32,106 nucleotides of DNA from a virus: the IMG/VR virus record IMGVR_UViG_3300005731_000008, positions 1 to 32,106 of that record, one strand, 5' to 3'. Every line of letters begins with the position of its first letter. The stretch's first letter is position 1. Shown in pieces: positions 19,909-28,452 of the stretch. A program made the position numbers and the translations under genes. The notes under the pieces were generated by a model. That model was given only the letters and a program-made list of their open reading frames with translations. It searched no databases and was not told where the DNA came from.

Positions 19909-21374
19909 TGCAAGCATATTACAACGTACTAACAACCCTCAAAGCTCAATTAGAAGCTGACGAGTTTGTGACCACAGTTACACAGGGGGATATATTCGAC
20001 ATAGACCTAAACAAGCAGACATTATTCCCTTTGTCTCATATAACTATAAACGATACGCGCAAGAAAAAGAACGTACTAGAGTTTAGTGTTACCCTTTTGT
20101 GTATGGATATTGTAGACAAGTCTAAGGATGAAACCACAGACATCTTTAGAGGTAATGATAACGAGCAAGACGTATTGAATACGCAATTAGCTGTAGGTCT
20201 TCGCTTAATGGAGGTACTAGAACGCGGGGACTTTAAACAGTTCCAAATGAGGGGAGAGCCTAGCTTTGAGCCTTTCACTGAGAGGTTTGAGAATTATATG
20301 GCGGGCTGGGCTGTTACGTTTACAGTAGTAGTACCTAATACCATGCTATCCTGTGACGCTGTGGTGTTACCTAGCGCGTGTAAGGAGGCTAGTTACTTAG
20401 TAGAGTATGCAAACGGAACTTTGATTGAAAGCGGAACTATTCCAAGCGGTGGCACTAAAACAGTTACCGTTCCGAATTGCCCCGTTGTAGAAGATGCTAC
20501 CTGGACGTTAAAAGATGCAGATGGTAACGTATTAAACACGGGTACAATCCCAAGTGGAGGAACTGCAGATATAACCGCGCCAAGTGCAAGCGTAAACAAC
20601 AGCGATTCAAGCTATACAGCGAGCGTTTTGAGTGACGGTAGCCTATCTTTACCTAACTCACAGATAAACGTTAACAGCGTAGACCAAGGGGACGTTGTAA
20701 GCGTTAAAACAATAGACGTAAATCTAACCGATAGTAGCGGAACGGTAACGCCTGACAGTATAACGTTAACGGGCAATACGGTTGCTATTACCTTACCTGA
20801 TAGTAACCCCGCAGCCGTTGGGGCAACCTTACCAAAAACAGGGCAAACAACCTCATACGCCACAAACGATGACGGAGATTTGCAAGCGGGCAGGGCTACG
20901 GACGCTTTCACGCTAGGGGTTAACAATCCTTTTTCCAATACAAATAGATACACGGACGAGATAGGGGGGCAAACTTATACTAATGACATTGTAATTGATT
21001 GGATGACATACGATGTCGTTGCGGGAACTGTCTTGGGATATTATAGAACAGCTGGGGGTGCGGACATCTGGTCTGACGCTGTATCTAACGCGGCAACAAC
21101 TTCAGTAGGAACTTTTACTTCTGGCTGGAGACTAACCAACATGAACGAAGGTATGAACTTACAAAAAGCAGGATTTTCACGCGCTTTTAGTTGGTCGCCA
21201 TTCAATCAACCAGCTACAAATGACAGATATTGGACGAGTACAACACCAATACCAGGTTCGGGACAGCCTTATTTCATACAATCTCAATACGGGGGAGGTA
21301 ATGTACCAACCAGCCAATCTTATAAATGGTTTGCGTGTAGAACATTTACAGTAACAGGAACAATACTAACATAA
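19908..21374 (+). CDS. Tail completion protein fused to Lcl/DUF1566-like domain
   Basis: 488 residues. Residues 1-155 (YYNVLTTLKAQLEADEFVTT, NDTRKKKNVLEFSVTLL) look like a tail completion/terminator protein. Residues about 160-235 have two copies of a beta module around GTIPSGGT, followed by a strand-rich region with PDSITLTGNTVAITLP. The C-terminal 170 residues (VIDWMTYDVVAGTVLGYYRT, GWRLTNMNEG, DRYWTSTTPIP, YKWFACRTF) resemble the Lcl/DUF1566 lectin-like fold. It may thus place a receptor-binding domain on a tail or tail-head joint. Domain calls are by pattern. Confidence 0.6.
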   Translation: MQAYYNVLTTLKAQLEADEFVTTVTQGDIFDIDLNKQTLFPLSHITINDTRKKKNVLEFSVTLLCMDIVDKSKDETTDIFRGNDNEQDVLNTQLAVGLRLMEVLERGDFKQFQMRGEPSFEPFTERFENYMAGWAVTFTVVVPNTMLSCDAVVLPSACKEASYLVEYANGTLIESGTIPSGGTKTVTVPNCPVVEDATWTLKDADGNVLNTGTIPSGGTADITAPSASVNNSDSSYTASVLSDGSLSLPNSQINVNSVDQGDVVSVKTIDVNLTDSSGTVTPDSITLTGNTVAITLPDSNPAAVGATLPKTGQTTSYATNDDGDLQAGRATDAFTLGVNNPFSNTNRYTDEIGGQTYTNDIVIDWMTYDVVAGTVLGYYRTAGGADIWSDAVSNAATTSVGTFTSGWRLTNMNEGMNLQKAGFSRAFSWSPFNQPATNDRYWTSTTPIPGSGQPYFIQSQYGGGNVPTSQSYKWFACRTFTVTGTILT

Positions 21375-21378
21375 AAAC

Positions 21379-21621
21379 ATGGCAACTTACAAATTTCCAC
21401 AATTCAACGTAGAGATAACAAATCCTACAATCACAGTACACCCCACTGACATTAAAGTGGATGCAATTAACAACACTATATCACTAAGCGTAACATTGGA
21501 GGTGTTTGATGCTAAGTTTGGGGTGTTACTAGAAGATATCCCAGTAGACAACCTTAACTGGGAAGGGGAAACTAACCTAATGGAGAGAGCGCTACAAGGG
21601 CTATCACAGTACGAGGTTTAG
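21379..21621 (+). CDS. Small structural protein, 80 residues
   Basis: Strand-rich small protein (YKFPQFNVEITNPTITVHPT) without membrane segment or metal motif. Lies inside the tail operon, 4 bases after the preceding stop and overlapping the next GTG by one base, so a minor virion or assembly role is likely. No family recognised. Confidence 0.6.
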   Translation: MATYKFPQFNVEITNPTITVHPTDIKVDAINNTISLSVTLEVFDAKFGVLLEDIPVDNLNWEGETNLMERALQGLSQYEV

Positions 21622-22148
21622 TGAAGGAGGTACAGGAAATATTAAACAAGTTCGCGAAGACAGTGGTAACACAGTCTAAGAGAAACCTAACTGTAAAAGG
21701 TAAGGGAGGGGGTGCGCTTCACAAGTCTATAAAGTACGATTTAGAAGTAGGTCCTAATAGCTTCTCTCTTGACTTTATTATGGAGGAATACGGCAACTAT
21801 GTCGACAAGGGTGTGAAAGGTGCTAAGAATGCATCTAAAGCGCCTAAAAGTCCATTCAGATTTGGTAGTGGTAGAGGAAAGAAGGGGGGACTAACCAAAG
21901 GCATTGATAAGTGGGTGCGTAAAAAGGGTGTTCAGTTCAGAGACAGAAAAACAGGGCGTTTTCTTTCGTATGATGGTACTGCCTACATTATAAGGCGATC
22001 AATATGGAATACAGGCATCAAACCGTCCATGTTCTTTACGAAGCCATTTGAAAAGCATTTCCGCAAACTACCCGATGAAATGAAAGAGAGGTTCGCCCTA
22101 GACGTTGAAAAATTTATAGAGCATACATTAAAAGAATTTAATAAATAA
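21621..22148 (+). CDS. HK97 gp10-like tail/neck protein
   Basis: 175 residues, GTG start overlapping the preceding TAG by one base. EYGNYVDKGVKGAKNASKAP followed by SPFRFGSGRGKKGG, a basic glycine-rich loop, and the helix near the end (MFFTKPFEKHFRKLPDEMKE) are like HK97 gp10-family neck proteins of siphoviruses. Those join head and tail. Position in the tail operon agrees. The match is by pattern, so moderate. Confidence 0.55.
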   Translation: MKEVQEILNKFAKTVVTQSKRNLTVKGKGGGALHKSIKYDLEVGPNSFSLDFIMEEYGNYVDKGVKGAKNASKAPKSPFRFGSGRGKKGGLTKGIDKWVRKKGVQFRDRKTGRFLSYDGTAYIIRRSIWNTGIKPSMFFTKPFEKHFRKLPDEMKERFALDVEKFIEHTLKEFNK

Positions 22149-23200
22149 TGGCAGCAGATACGATAGCAAGAGTGAGGAGCCCTTATATAGTTAGTATATT
22201 GGGAACGCTAAACGACACAACAAAGGTAGAGTTGTTTATTTGGAACGGTTCGGGCAGTATACCCGTAAACCCTAGTTACACGCTAGAGAAACCTATAATT
22301 TCAAATGCAGTAGGAAAAGCTCAATACGATGTGAGCCCGTACATTAGAGAGTTTATATCTCACGACACCTATACGGAGACAAACGTACAAGCTATCACCA
22401 ACATCTCTGAGTACTGCTTTTGTAATATTAAATCCTACAAGAATGGAGTACTACAAACGGGAGGCGGGGCATACACTGAGGAGTTGATTTGTATTGACGG
22501 TTACGGCTACCACGAGGAAGGGCAAAACCCACCAACTGCGCAGGGGGTTTTCTTGGATCAAGGAACGTATCTGATAAGCGATACTGGAAACCCTGGAGGG
22601 ATATTCCGTACAGATGTGGGGACAGTTGGAACTTGGTCAGTGCTTTACACAGGGCAAACTACGGGGGGTACTGTAACGTTTAACCTATCCGCGGGAGAGT
22701 CTTATATACCTTACACTTACGCACCATTAACGCAGGAACCTGTAAAAGTAGAGGTTAAACTTGGCGGGGTTACTCAATTCACATATAATTTTATACCAAC
22801 GTGTGAAGATAAGTATACAGTACACAACTGCGATTTTGTGAATAAGTACGGAGTATGGCAGAGAGTGGTATTTTTTAAAGCTAGTCGTAAAAACTACGAG
22901 ATGAGCAATACTTCTTACAACCTAATGCCAGCAGATACGAACTACGACACTACAGAGGCACGAAAGAGAGTGTTTAACGTGAATGGTGTAGATAAAATAA
23001 CTGTTAACACTGGATGGGTTGAAGAGTCTTATAGTGATGTTATTAAACAACTAATAAACAGCGAGACTATCAAGCTAGATAACAAGCCTGTTAATATTTT
23101 AACAAAGAGCATAGAATTACAAGAGGGAATAAACAAAAATAACATCAATTATACCCTTGATTTTGAATACGCTTATAACGCTATAAACTACAATATCTAA
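22148..23200 (+). CDS. Tail structural protein, 350 residues
   Basis: Strand-rich protein (IARVRSPYIVSILGTLNDTT, VELFIWNGSG) with a middle glycine/threonine-rich part and cysteines (EYCFCNIKSY, TCEDKYTVHNCDF). I associate this kind of protein with the tails of Bacteroidetes phages, but I know no function. It overlaps both neighbours by one base, and with the large protein after it probably forms the tail tip or a tail-attached structure. Confidence 0.55.
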   Translation: MAADTIARVRSPYIVSILGTLNDTTKVELFIWNGSGSIPVNPSYTLEKPIISNAVGKAQYDVSPYIREFISHDTYTETNVQAITNISEYCFCNIKSYKNGVLQTGGGAYTEELICIDGYGYHEEGQNPPTAQGVFLDQGTYLISDTGNPGGIFRTDVGTVGTWSVLYTGQTTGGTVTFNLSAGESYIPYTYAPLTQEPVKVEVKLGGVTQFTYNFIPTCEDKYTVHNCDFVNKYGVWQRVVFFKASRKNYEMSNTSYNLMPADTNYDTTEARKRVFNVNGVDKITVNTGWVEESYSDVIKQLINSETIKLDNKPVNILTKSIELQEGINKNNINYTLDFEYAYNAINYNI

Positions 23201-25563
23201 TGGAGTTTAACGCACAGATATACGCAAAAGATGGCAGCGATTTCGTTCTATTAGACTTGTTTAAGGATGAGAAGATAGAGCTTAAATCCAGCGTGCAAGA
23301 TATTAGCGACATTAGTGAGGTATTTACAGACTTCTCTAAGGATTTCACTATTCCAGCTTCCAAGACTAACAACGGAGTATTTAAACACTACTATAATAAC
23401 GATCTGGACCAGTTTAACGCCAATATTAGAATTGATGGTATTATAGAAATAAACGGGACACCATTCAGAAAGGGCAAGATTCAGCTAGAGAGTGCAGAGA
23501 TTAAAAGCAACCAAGTTGAGAGCTACAAAGTTAGTTTCTATGGCGATAATGTTTCTTTAAAGGATAAATTTGGAGATGACAAATTAAAGGATTTAAATTA
23601 CACTACTATTGCTACCACTTATAGCGGGTCAACGGTTGAGAATAGTATCACTGACACCGCCGACTTAGATGTTAGATTTCCGTTAATATCTAGTGAAAGG
23701 GTTTGGACTTATGCGGATGGAGCATCTACAGACATAACACAAGTAGGTACGCCCCTAGCATGGACTGAGTTGTTCCCTGCGGTGAAGGATAAAAGCATAT
23801 TTGACATCATAGAATTCCAGTATGGGGTGCAGTTTGTAGGTAATTTCTTAACAGATAAGAGGTTTACTAACTCTTTTACATGGTGGAAAAATAGACAAGA
23901 GGCTGAATTTCTCTCTCAGCCATTTAACTTGACATTTGATTTTACAGGTATTGCAGATGTTACAAAGGCTACCTATGAACACCTAGACGAGCCTAACGAG
24001 ATTAATATTGTAGGGTTCGATATTAGTTCTGAGTACAGTTCTTTCATTACTGACTTTATTACAGGTCAATACTTGAATGTTAAGATAAAAGTAGATAACC
24101 TAAGCAACTCATCACCTTTCTTTATTGATGTTTATAAGAATGGGGTTTTGTTTAACTCGTTTGAGCAACTTGTAGATGGTTCTTATGTTCAGGTGGTTAA
24201 TGAATTCCTAGTTATTAGTAACGCCTTCCAGTCTTTAGATGATGTTTACGAGTTCAAGGTGCGTACAACGGGGGCAGCGACATTTGACTATGATATACAG
24301 TATAATTTTGGGTTTGATGATGTAGAGATAAATACTCCGAACCCTAACGTTATCACAGCGCAACCAGCGGGGGGTGAGTCTTATACTTTCTCAAGTACTT
24401 CGGGTTCTACATCTTCTAACTTTGATTTCAACACAACTGCGCCAGATATTGCTGTGCTAGATTGGTTTAAAGGTACGTTGAAACAGTTTAACCTAACTTG
24501 TTACCCTACAGCTAATGATAATGAGTACCAGATCGAGCCACTACAGGACTACTACCAAGGCGGGGAAGAGGTTATAATAACGCCCTATGTAGATACGGAT
24601 TCTATAGAGGTTTCACGTCCTAAACTTTACAATGAGTTAGTTTTCTCTTGGCAGGAATCAAAGAGTTTTTTAAATAAAGACTTTAAAGAGGCTTATGAGC
24701 GTCAGTACGGAGGGCTTAGAGAGACTTTTCCAGATTACGATGGGGGTAAATATGAGGTGAAGCTACCATTTGAGACACTGCTATTTAATAACGTAGACAC
24801 GACTAACGGAAATTTAATGCTCGGTTATTCACTGACAGAAAGCCCAGATTATAAGCCATACATACCAAAGCCCGTAAAACTGTATCTAGGAGAGCAATTA
24901 GTGCCTGTCTACTTCTTTTTTGATGATGGTACAGGGGGAACTTTGAAGAATGATTATATGCCTTTTGGTTCTGAGGTTACGCATAACAGCATACGCTACG
25001 CTTCAAACTTCGGGCAAGAGCAAAGTGTATTAGATTTAGCACCTTTAGAGAATAGCTTGTACCGTACATACTATCAACCTTACCTAGTAAACTTATTCAA
25101 TAGCAAAACTAGAGTTGTCAAACTAAAAGCAAAGCTGCCGATGAGTATGCTCACACGTTTAACGCTTGACGATGCTATAGTGGTTAGGGATAAAAAGTAC
25201 AGGATCAACGATATGACTACAGACCTTACTACAGGAGAGATTCAGCTAGTACTTATATCTGACTTCATAGTGCCTAGACGTAAGTTCATACTAAATAATG
25301 TCCCTAGCGGAGAAGGTGATATAGTTATTCCTATTAAACCACCAAAGGGAGGTACTATCTCAATAGAATCTGTGAGTGGCAAAACTTTCTCTACAAGCTC
25401 AATAACACTACCAGCAACGGGGGAGGGGGAGCAAAATTGGACATTAACACAACCAGAAAACATAGACGGTGCAGCTAGACAGGAAGAGTACTTACTGACA
25501 GGTGTGAACTCTGACGGTAGTACAGCATACGAGCAAACAATAATAATAGAGCAAGCGACATGA
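23200..25563 (+). CDS. Large tail protein, 787 residues, probable tail tip/hub
   Basis: Second largest virion gene of the tail operon. The N-terminal segment SDISEVFTDFSKDFTIPASK then NNGVFKHYYN recurs in large tail proteins of Bacteroidetes phages and prophages. Most of the protein is strand-rich. The final 100 residues (VPSGEGDIVIPIKPPKGGTI and following) look like an immunoglobulin-like module. It is placed between a 350-residue tail protein and the tape measure gene, so a tip, hub or baseplate-like role is likely. No enzyme motif seen. Confidence 0.6.
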   Translation: MEFNAQIYAKDGSDFVLLDLFKDEKIELKSSVQDISDISEVFTDFSKDFTIPASKTNNGVFKHYYNNDLDQFNANIRIDGIIEINGTPFRKGKIQLESAEIKSNQVESYKVSFYGDNVSLKDKFGDDKLKDLNYTTIATTYSGSTVENSITDTADLDVRFPLISSERVWTYADGASTDITQVGTPLAWTELFPAVKDKSIFDIIEFQYGVQFVGNFLTDKRFTNSFTWWKNRQEAEFLSQPFNLTFDFTGIADVTKATYEHLDEPNEINIVGFDISSEYSSFITDFITGQYLNVKIKVDNLSNSSPFFIDVYKNGVLFNSFEQLVDGSYVQVVNEFLVISNAFQSLDDVYEFKVRTTGAATFDYDIQYNFGFDDVEINTPNPNVITAQPAGGESYTFSSTSGSTSSNFDFNTTAPDIAVLDWFKGTLKQFNLTCYPTANDNEYQIEPLQDYYQGGEEVIITPYVDTDSIEVSRPKLYNELVFSWQESKSFLNKDFKEAYERQYGGLRETFPDYDGGKYEVKLPFETLLFNNVDTTNGNLMLGYSLTESPDYKPYIPKPVKLYLGEQLVPVYFFFDDGTGGTLKNDYMPFGSEVTHNSIRYASNFGQEQSVLDLAPLENSLYRTYYQPYLVNLFNSKTRVVKLKAKLPMSMLTRLTLDDAIVVRDKKYRINDMTTDLTTGEIQLVLISDFIVPRRKFILNNVPSGEGDIVIPIKPPKGGTISIESVSGKTFSTSSITLPATGEGEQNWTLTQPENIDGAARQEEYLLTGVNSDGSTAYEQTIIIEQAT

Positions 25564-25712
25564 TAGAGATGATTTTTGAAATGCTACACCTAACCAACCA
25601 CTACGGTAAAAGTGAAGCGATAGAAACAGCCAAAGGGAAGTACGCACTCCCTAAAGATTGGAAAGAATTAAAAGAAAAAGCTAAAAGACACAAGGAATGG
25701 CAGAAGAAGTAG
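25560..25712 (+). CDS. Small basic protein before tape measure, 50 residues
   Basis: ATG 25560 (ATGA overlap with the large tail gene) to TAG 25712, overlapping the tape measure start by 16 bases. Product MIEMIFEMLHLTNHYGKSEA then a very basic helix (WKELKEKAKRHKEWQKK). Translational coupling on both sides makes it likely to be real. Function unknown. Confidence 0.65.
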   Translation: MIEMIFEMLHLTNHYGKSEAIETAKGKYALPKDWKELKEKAKRHKEWQKK

Positions 25713-27742
25713 TTATAGATTTAAACGTAAATAGCAGCCAAGCAATTAAAAGCCTTGATAAGTTCGGGCTTACTGTGGAGGGTTTAAAAGAGTCAGAAGT
25801 AGAGCCGTTGACGTTTGCTATAAGTGAATTGGAAGATAAACTCTATGAAATGTCAGCAGCGGGAAAAAGTGGCACGAAGGAGTTTAGAGACATGGCTAAA
25901 GAAGTTGGACGCCTAAAGAAAACCGTCTTAGATACTGACGCAGTAGTAGATGGATTCGCAGAGGGTGTAGGCACTTCTTTAGGTGGTGCTATAGAGGGTG
26001 TGGCTGGGGCTTTCTCCATTGCTCAAGGTGCTTTAGGTGCTTTCGGAATGGAGGGAGACAAAGTAGAGGAGGCTATGCTTCGCGTTCAGTCAGCTATGGC
26101 AATTGCGCAGGGCATCCAATCTGTAAGAACAGGTATTCAATCCTTTAAAGCGTTGAGAGCGTCCATCATGGCTACTACTGTAGTTCAAAAAGTGCTTAAT
26201 GTGGTAATGTCTTTAAACCCTATTGGACTAATCATTGCTGGGGTTGTTGCTTTGGGTGCTGCTATCTACGCTTTGTGGGGGCCAATTAAGCAGTTCTTAC
26301 AGTTCCTAGGAATAATGGAAGATGATGCTATCGACGTAGCAGCAGCGCATAAGAAAATAACGGCTGAATATGAGGCTCAGTTGAAAGCGATGAAGGCGCT
26401 ACAGAAACAACGTGAGGCAGACCATAAGCACGAAATGTCACGCCTAGAACGTCGCCACAAGCGCATGATTGAAACCATGGAGGAAGAAGGGGCAAGCCAT
26501 GAGGAAATTACAGCGGAGATGCGCCGACAAACAGAAGAACGTTTTAAGGCTGAAAGCGAGGGCTTAAAAAAATCACAAGAAGAAAGGAAGAGTGAGTATA
26601 ACTTAAACCTTGACACCATACGAAGAGAGCGGGCACAATACAAAGAGGCTAAACGACAAGGCGAATACGATAAAGCGCGTGAAATTAAAGATTCAATAAA
26701 TAAGAAAAAAGAAGAGAACAGGGGCTTGCTTTTTGAAATCCGCAACCATCAAAAGAACGTTGAAAACCTAACAGAAGACCACGTAGATAGACTTGACGAG
26801 ATTGAAGATCAGGCTAGGCAAAAAGAAGAGCAACGACAGCGTGAAGCGTTAAGCCGTTACAAGGATTACCTAAACAATAAACTCGAAGCACGCAGACGGA
26901 TTGAGGATTTAGAAACGGAGTTAATAAAAGATGAGAACGAAAGGCGATTGGAAGAACTTCGGCTAAGTTTTGAGCGTGAAGTAGAGGAAACTAAAAAGAA
27001 AACTACAAACAAAGAACAGCAAGAAAGACTAATCACTCTACTTACTGAAAAATACACCCGTGAGCGTGGTGAGATTACGCGAGTAATTGAGGCGGAGCAA
27101 GAGGAACTAAATCGCCCAATGCGTATGCGTGCCGTAACCGAGCATAAGGAGATGGAGTTAGCGAAAACGCAATACACCACTGAGGGCTTGAAAGAAAGAC
27201 AAGACAAACGAGATCAGGACGCAGAACAAGAAAGACAATTAAACGAACAAAAGGTCAACATATCCCAACAATCACTAACAGCTATAAACGACCTAGTTCA
27301 AGCGTTTGCAGGTGAAAATGAAAAGGCACAACGCAGAGCATTTAACGTTAACAAGGCAGTAGGTATTGCACAAGCGGTTATAAACACGGCTAAAGCGATT
27401 ACAAAAGTATTTGCAGAAACTACCGATTTTACACCTACTCAATCGTTGAGAATTGCTAACGCGGTTTCTATTGGTGTTGCTGGTGCTGCACAAGTTGCCA
27501 CAATTGCACGAACACAGTTTCAAGGTGGCGGAGGTGCAAGTGGTGCAGGGGGTTCTATCAGTGTACCTTCTGTAAGTGCAGTAGCGCCTACGTTTGACAA
27601 TATTGGAGATACAGGAGTGAACCAACTAGCGCAGACACTAGGACAGCAAGGTAAGCAACCATTGAAAACTTACGTAGTATCTGGAGATGTTACAAGTGCG
27701 CAAAGTTTAGACCGTAAGAAGATACAAAATAGTACACTTTAA
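25697..27742 (+). CDS. Tape measure protein
   Basis: 681 residues. It sets tail length and is ejected with the DNA. N-terminal helices, then a hydrophobic stretch at about 165-205 (NPIGLIIAGVVALGAAIYAL) that may insert into the host membrane. A very long charged coiled coil follows at about 215-500 (rich in E, K, R and Q), then a C-terminal alanine/glycine-rich part (FQGGGGASGAGGSISVPSVS). Residues near 525-600 (QRRAFNVNKAVGIAQAVINT) are typical of tape measure C-termini. At roughly 1.5 Å per residue the tail would be about 100 nm. It is followed by a terminator. Confidence 0.85.
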   Translation: MAEEVVIDLNVNSSQAIKSLDKFGLTVEGLKESEVEPLTFAISELEDKLYEMSAAGKSGTKEFRDMAKEVGRLKKTVLDTDAVVDGFAEGVGTSLGGAIEGVAGAFSIAQGALGAFGMEGDKVEEAMLRVQSAMAIAQGIQSVRTGIQSFKALRASIMATTVVQKVLNVVMSLNPIGLIIAGVVALGAAIYALWGPIKQFLQFLGIMEDDAIDVAAAHKKITAEYEAQLKAMKALQKQREADHKHEMSRLERRHKRMIETMEEEGASHEEITAEMRRQTEERFKAESEGLKKSQEERKSEYNLNLDTIRRERAQYKEAKRQGEYDKAREIKDSINKKKEENRGLLFEIRNHQKNVENLTEDHVDRLDEIEDQARQKEEQRQREALSRYKDYLNNKLEARRRIEDLETELIKDENERRLEELRLSFEREVEETKKKTTNKEQQERLITLLTEKYTRERGEITRVIEAEQEELNRPMRMRAVTEHKEMELAKTQYTTEGLKERQDKRDQDAEQERQLNEQKVNISQQSLTAINDLVQAFAGENEKAQRRAFNVNKAVGIAQAVINTAKAITKVFAETTDFTPTQSLRIANAVSIGVAGAAQVATIARTQFQGGGGASGAGGSISVPSVSAVAPTFDNIGDTGVNQLAQTLGQQGKQPLKTYVVSGDVTSAQSLDRKKIQNSTL

Positions 27743-27746
27743 AACA

Positions 27747-27774
27747 AAAGGGGAGAACGCCAATCCTCCCCTTT
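27747..27774 (+). terminator. Terminator closing the tail operon
   Basis: AAAGGGGAG (27747-27755) with CTCCCCTTT (27766-27774), a perfect 9-bp stem with a 10-base loop. The T-run is short and broken by A, so part of the transcription may pass on to the head genes. Confidence 0.75.
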
Positions 27775-27805
27775 ATAAATCAACCCTAGTTAATAAATAA
27801 AATAA

Positions 27806-27843
27806 TTGATGCAAATATACAAATTTTACGTTTAATTAATATG
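27806..27843 (+). promoter_or_regulatory. Late promoter P4 (TACGTT class)
   Basis: TTG at 27806-27808, an 18-base spacer, box TACGTTTA at 27827-27834, then ATTAAT and the ATG at 27841. Same box-to-ATG distance and same ATTAAT as in P1 and P2, while the upstream element is a canonical TTG. A leaderless message is predicted. Confidence 0.65.
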
Positions 27844-28452
27844 GAAAAACTACAAGAAATTGAATTGACTATAAAAGATGCCGCTGAGCACGGTGTTTTT
27901 GCCATCTCATTAGTAGAGGAGCCTGCTATTGAAGAGGATTTCATAGCACTATCTAAGCACAACGAAATTAGATTAAAGGTAGTAGATGAGGAGCGAAGGG
28001 TTGTAGTGGGTTACGCACTAGTGCCAGATAAGCGCATTTATCGAAAGATGAAGCCTAAAGGGGCGAAAGAGCCTGTAGAGTTCAATATTTACTTCTCAAA
28101 AGACACCATTGCGGAGACTCAGGAGCTTTACATGAGGAAGCTAAACAACAACAACGTGACAGCAGACCACGAACGACCTGTGAAAGATTGTACCGTTATC
28201 GAATCATGGATCACAGAAGATGCTACACACGATAAAATCAACCTATTCAACGTAGAGCCTATCGTTGGAGGTTGGGCTGTTATGATGAAGATCAACAACG
28301 ACGAAGAGTGGAAAGCGGTTAAAGATGGTGAGTACAAAGGTTTTTCTATTGAGGGGCTTTTTGACGGCTTTGAGCAACTGAAATTTCAAGAGCAAAAACC
28401 AACCGAAGAAGATGTTATTAACCAACTAATTAAAATACTAGAGAATGCCTAG
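27841..28452 (+). CDS. XkdF-like prohead protease
   Basis: 203 residues. RVVVGYALVPDKRIYRKMKP, then a histidine in VTADHERP, ESWITEDATHDK, and GGWAVMMKINNDEEWKAVKD ending in GEYKGFSIEG match the XkdF-type putative serine protease of phages. The serine may be in GFSIEG and the histidine in ADHE. It should trim the scaffold and capsid precursors after assembly. The start follows promoter P4 directly. It overlaps the next gene by 8 bases. Confidence 0.7.
   Translation: MEKLQEIELTIKDAAEHGVFAISLVEEPAIEEDFIALSKHNEIRLKVVDEERRVVVGYALVPDKRIYRKMKPKGAKEPVEFNIYFSKDTIAETQELYMRKLNNNNVTADHERPVKDCTVIESWITEDATHDKINLFNVEPIVGGWAVMMKINNDEEWKAVKDGEYKGFSIEGLFDGFEQLKFQEQKPTEEDVINQLIKILENA

Noticed and set aside
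20393-20953. Minus-strand open frames in the tail completion gene
   Set aside because: They lie fully inside a well-supported + strand gene with repeated modules and have valine/proline-rich shadow composition.
19908-21374. Possible target gene of a diversity-generating retroelement
   Set aside because: The lectin-like C-terminus would suit this, but there is no reverse transcriptase gene and no second template copy of the segment in the window.
26377-27625. Three long open frames on the minus strand (110-122 residues)
   Set aside because: They are the complement of the tape measure coiled coil, with serine- and cysteine-rich shadow composition, no starts of their own and no gap in the + strand gene.
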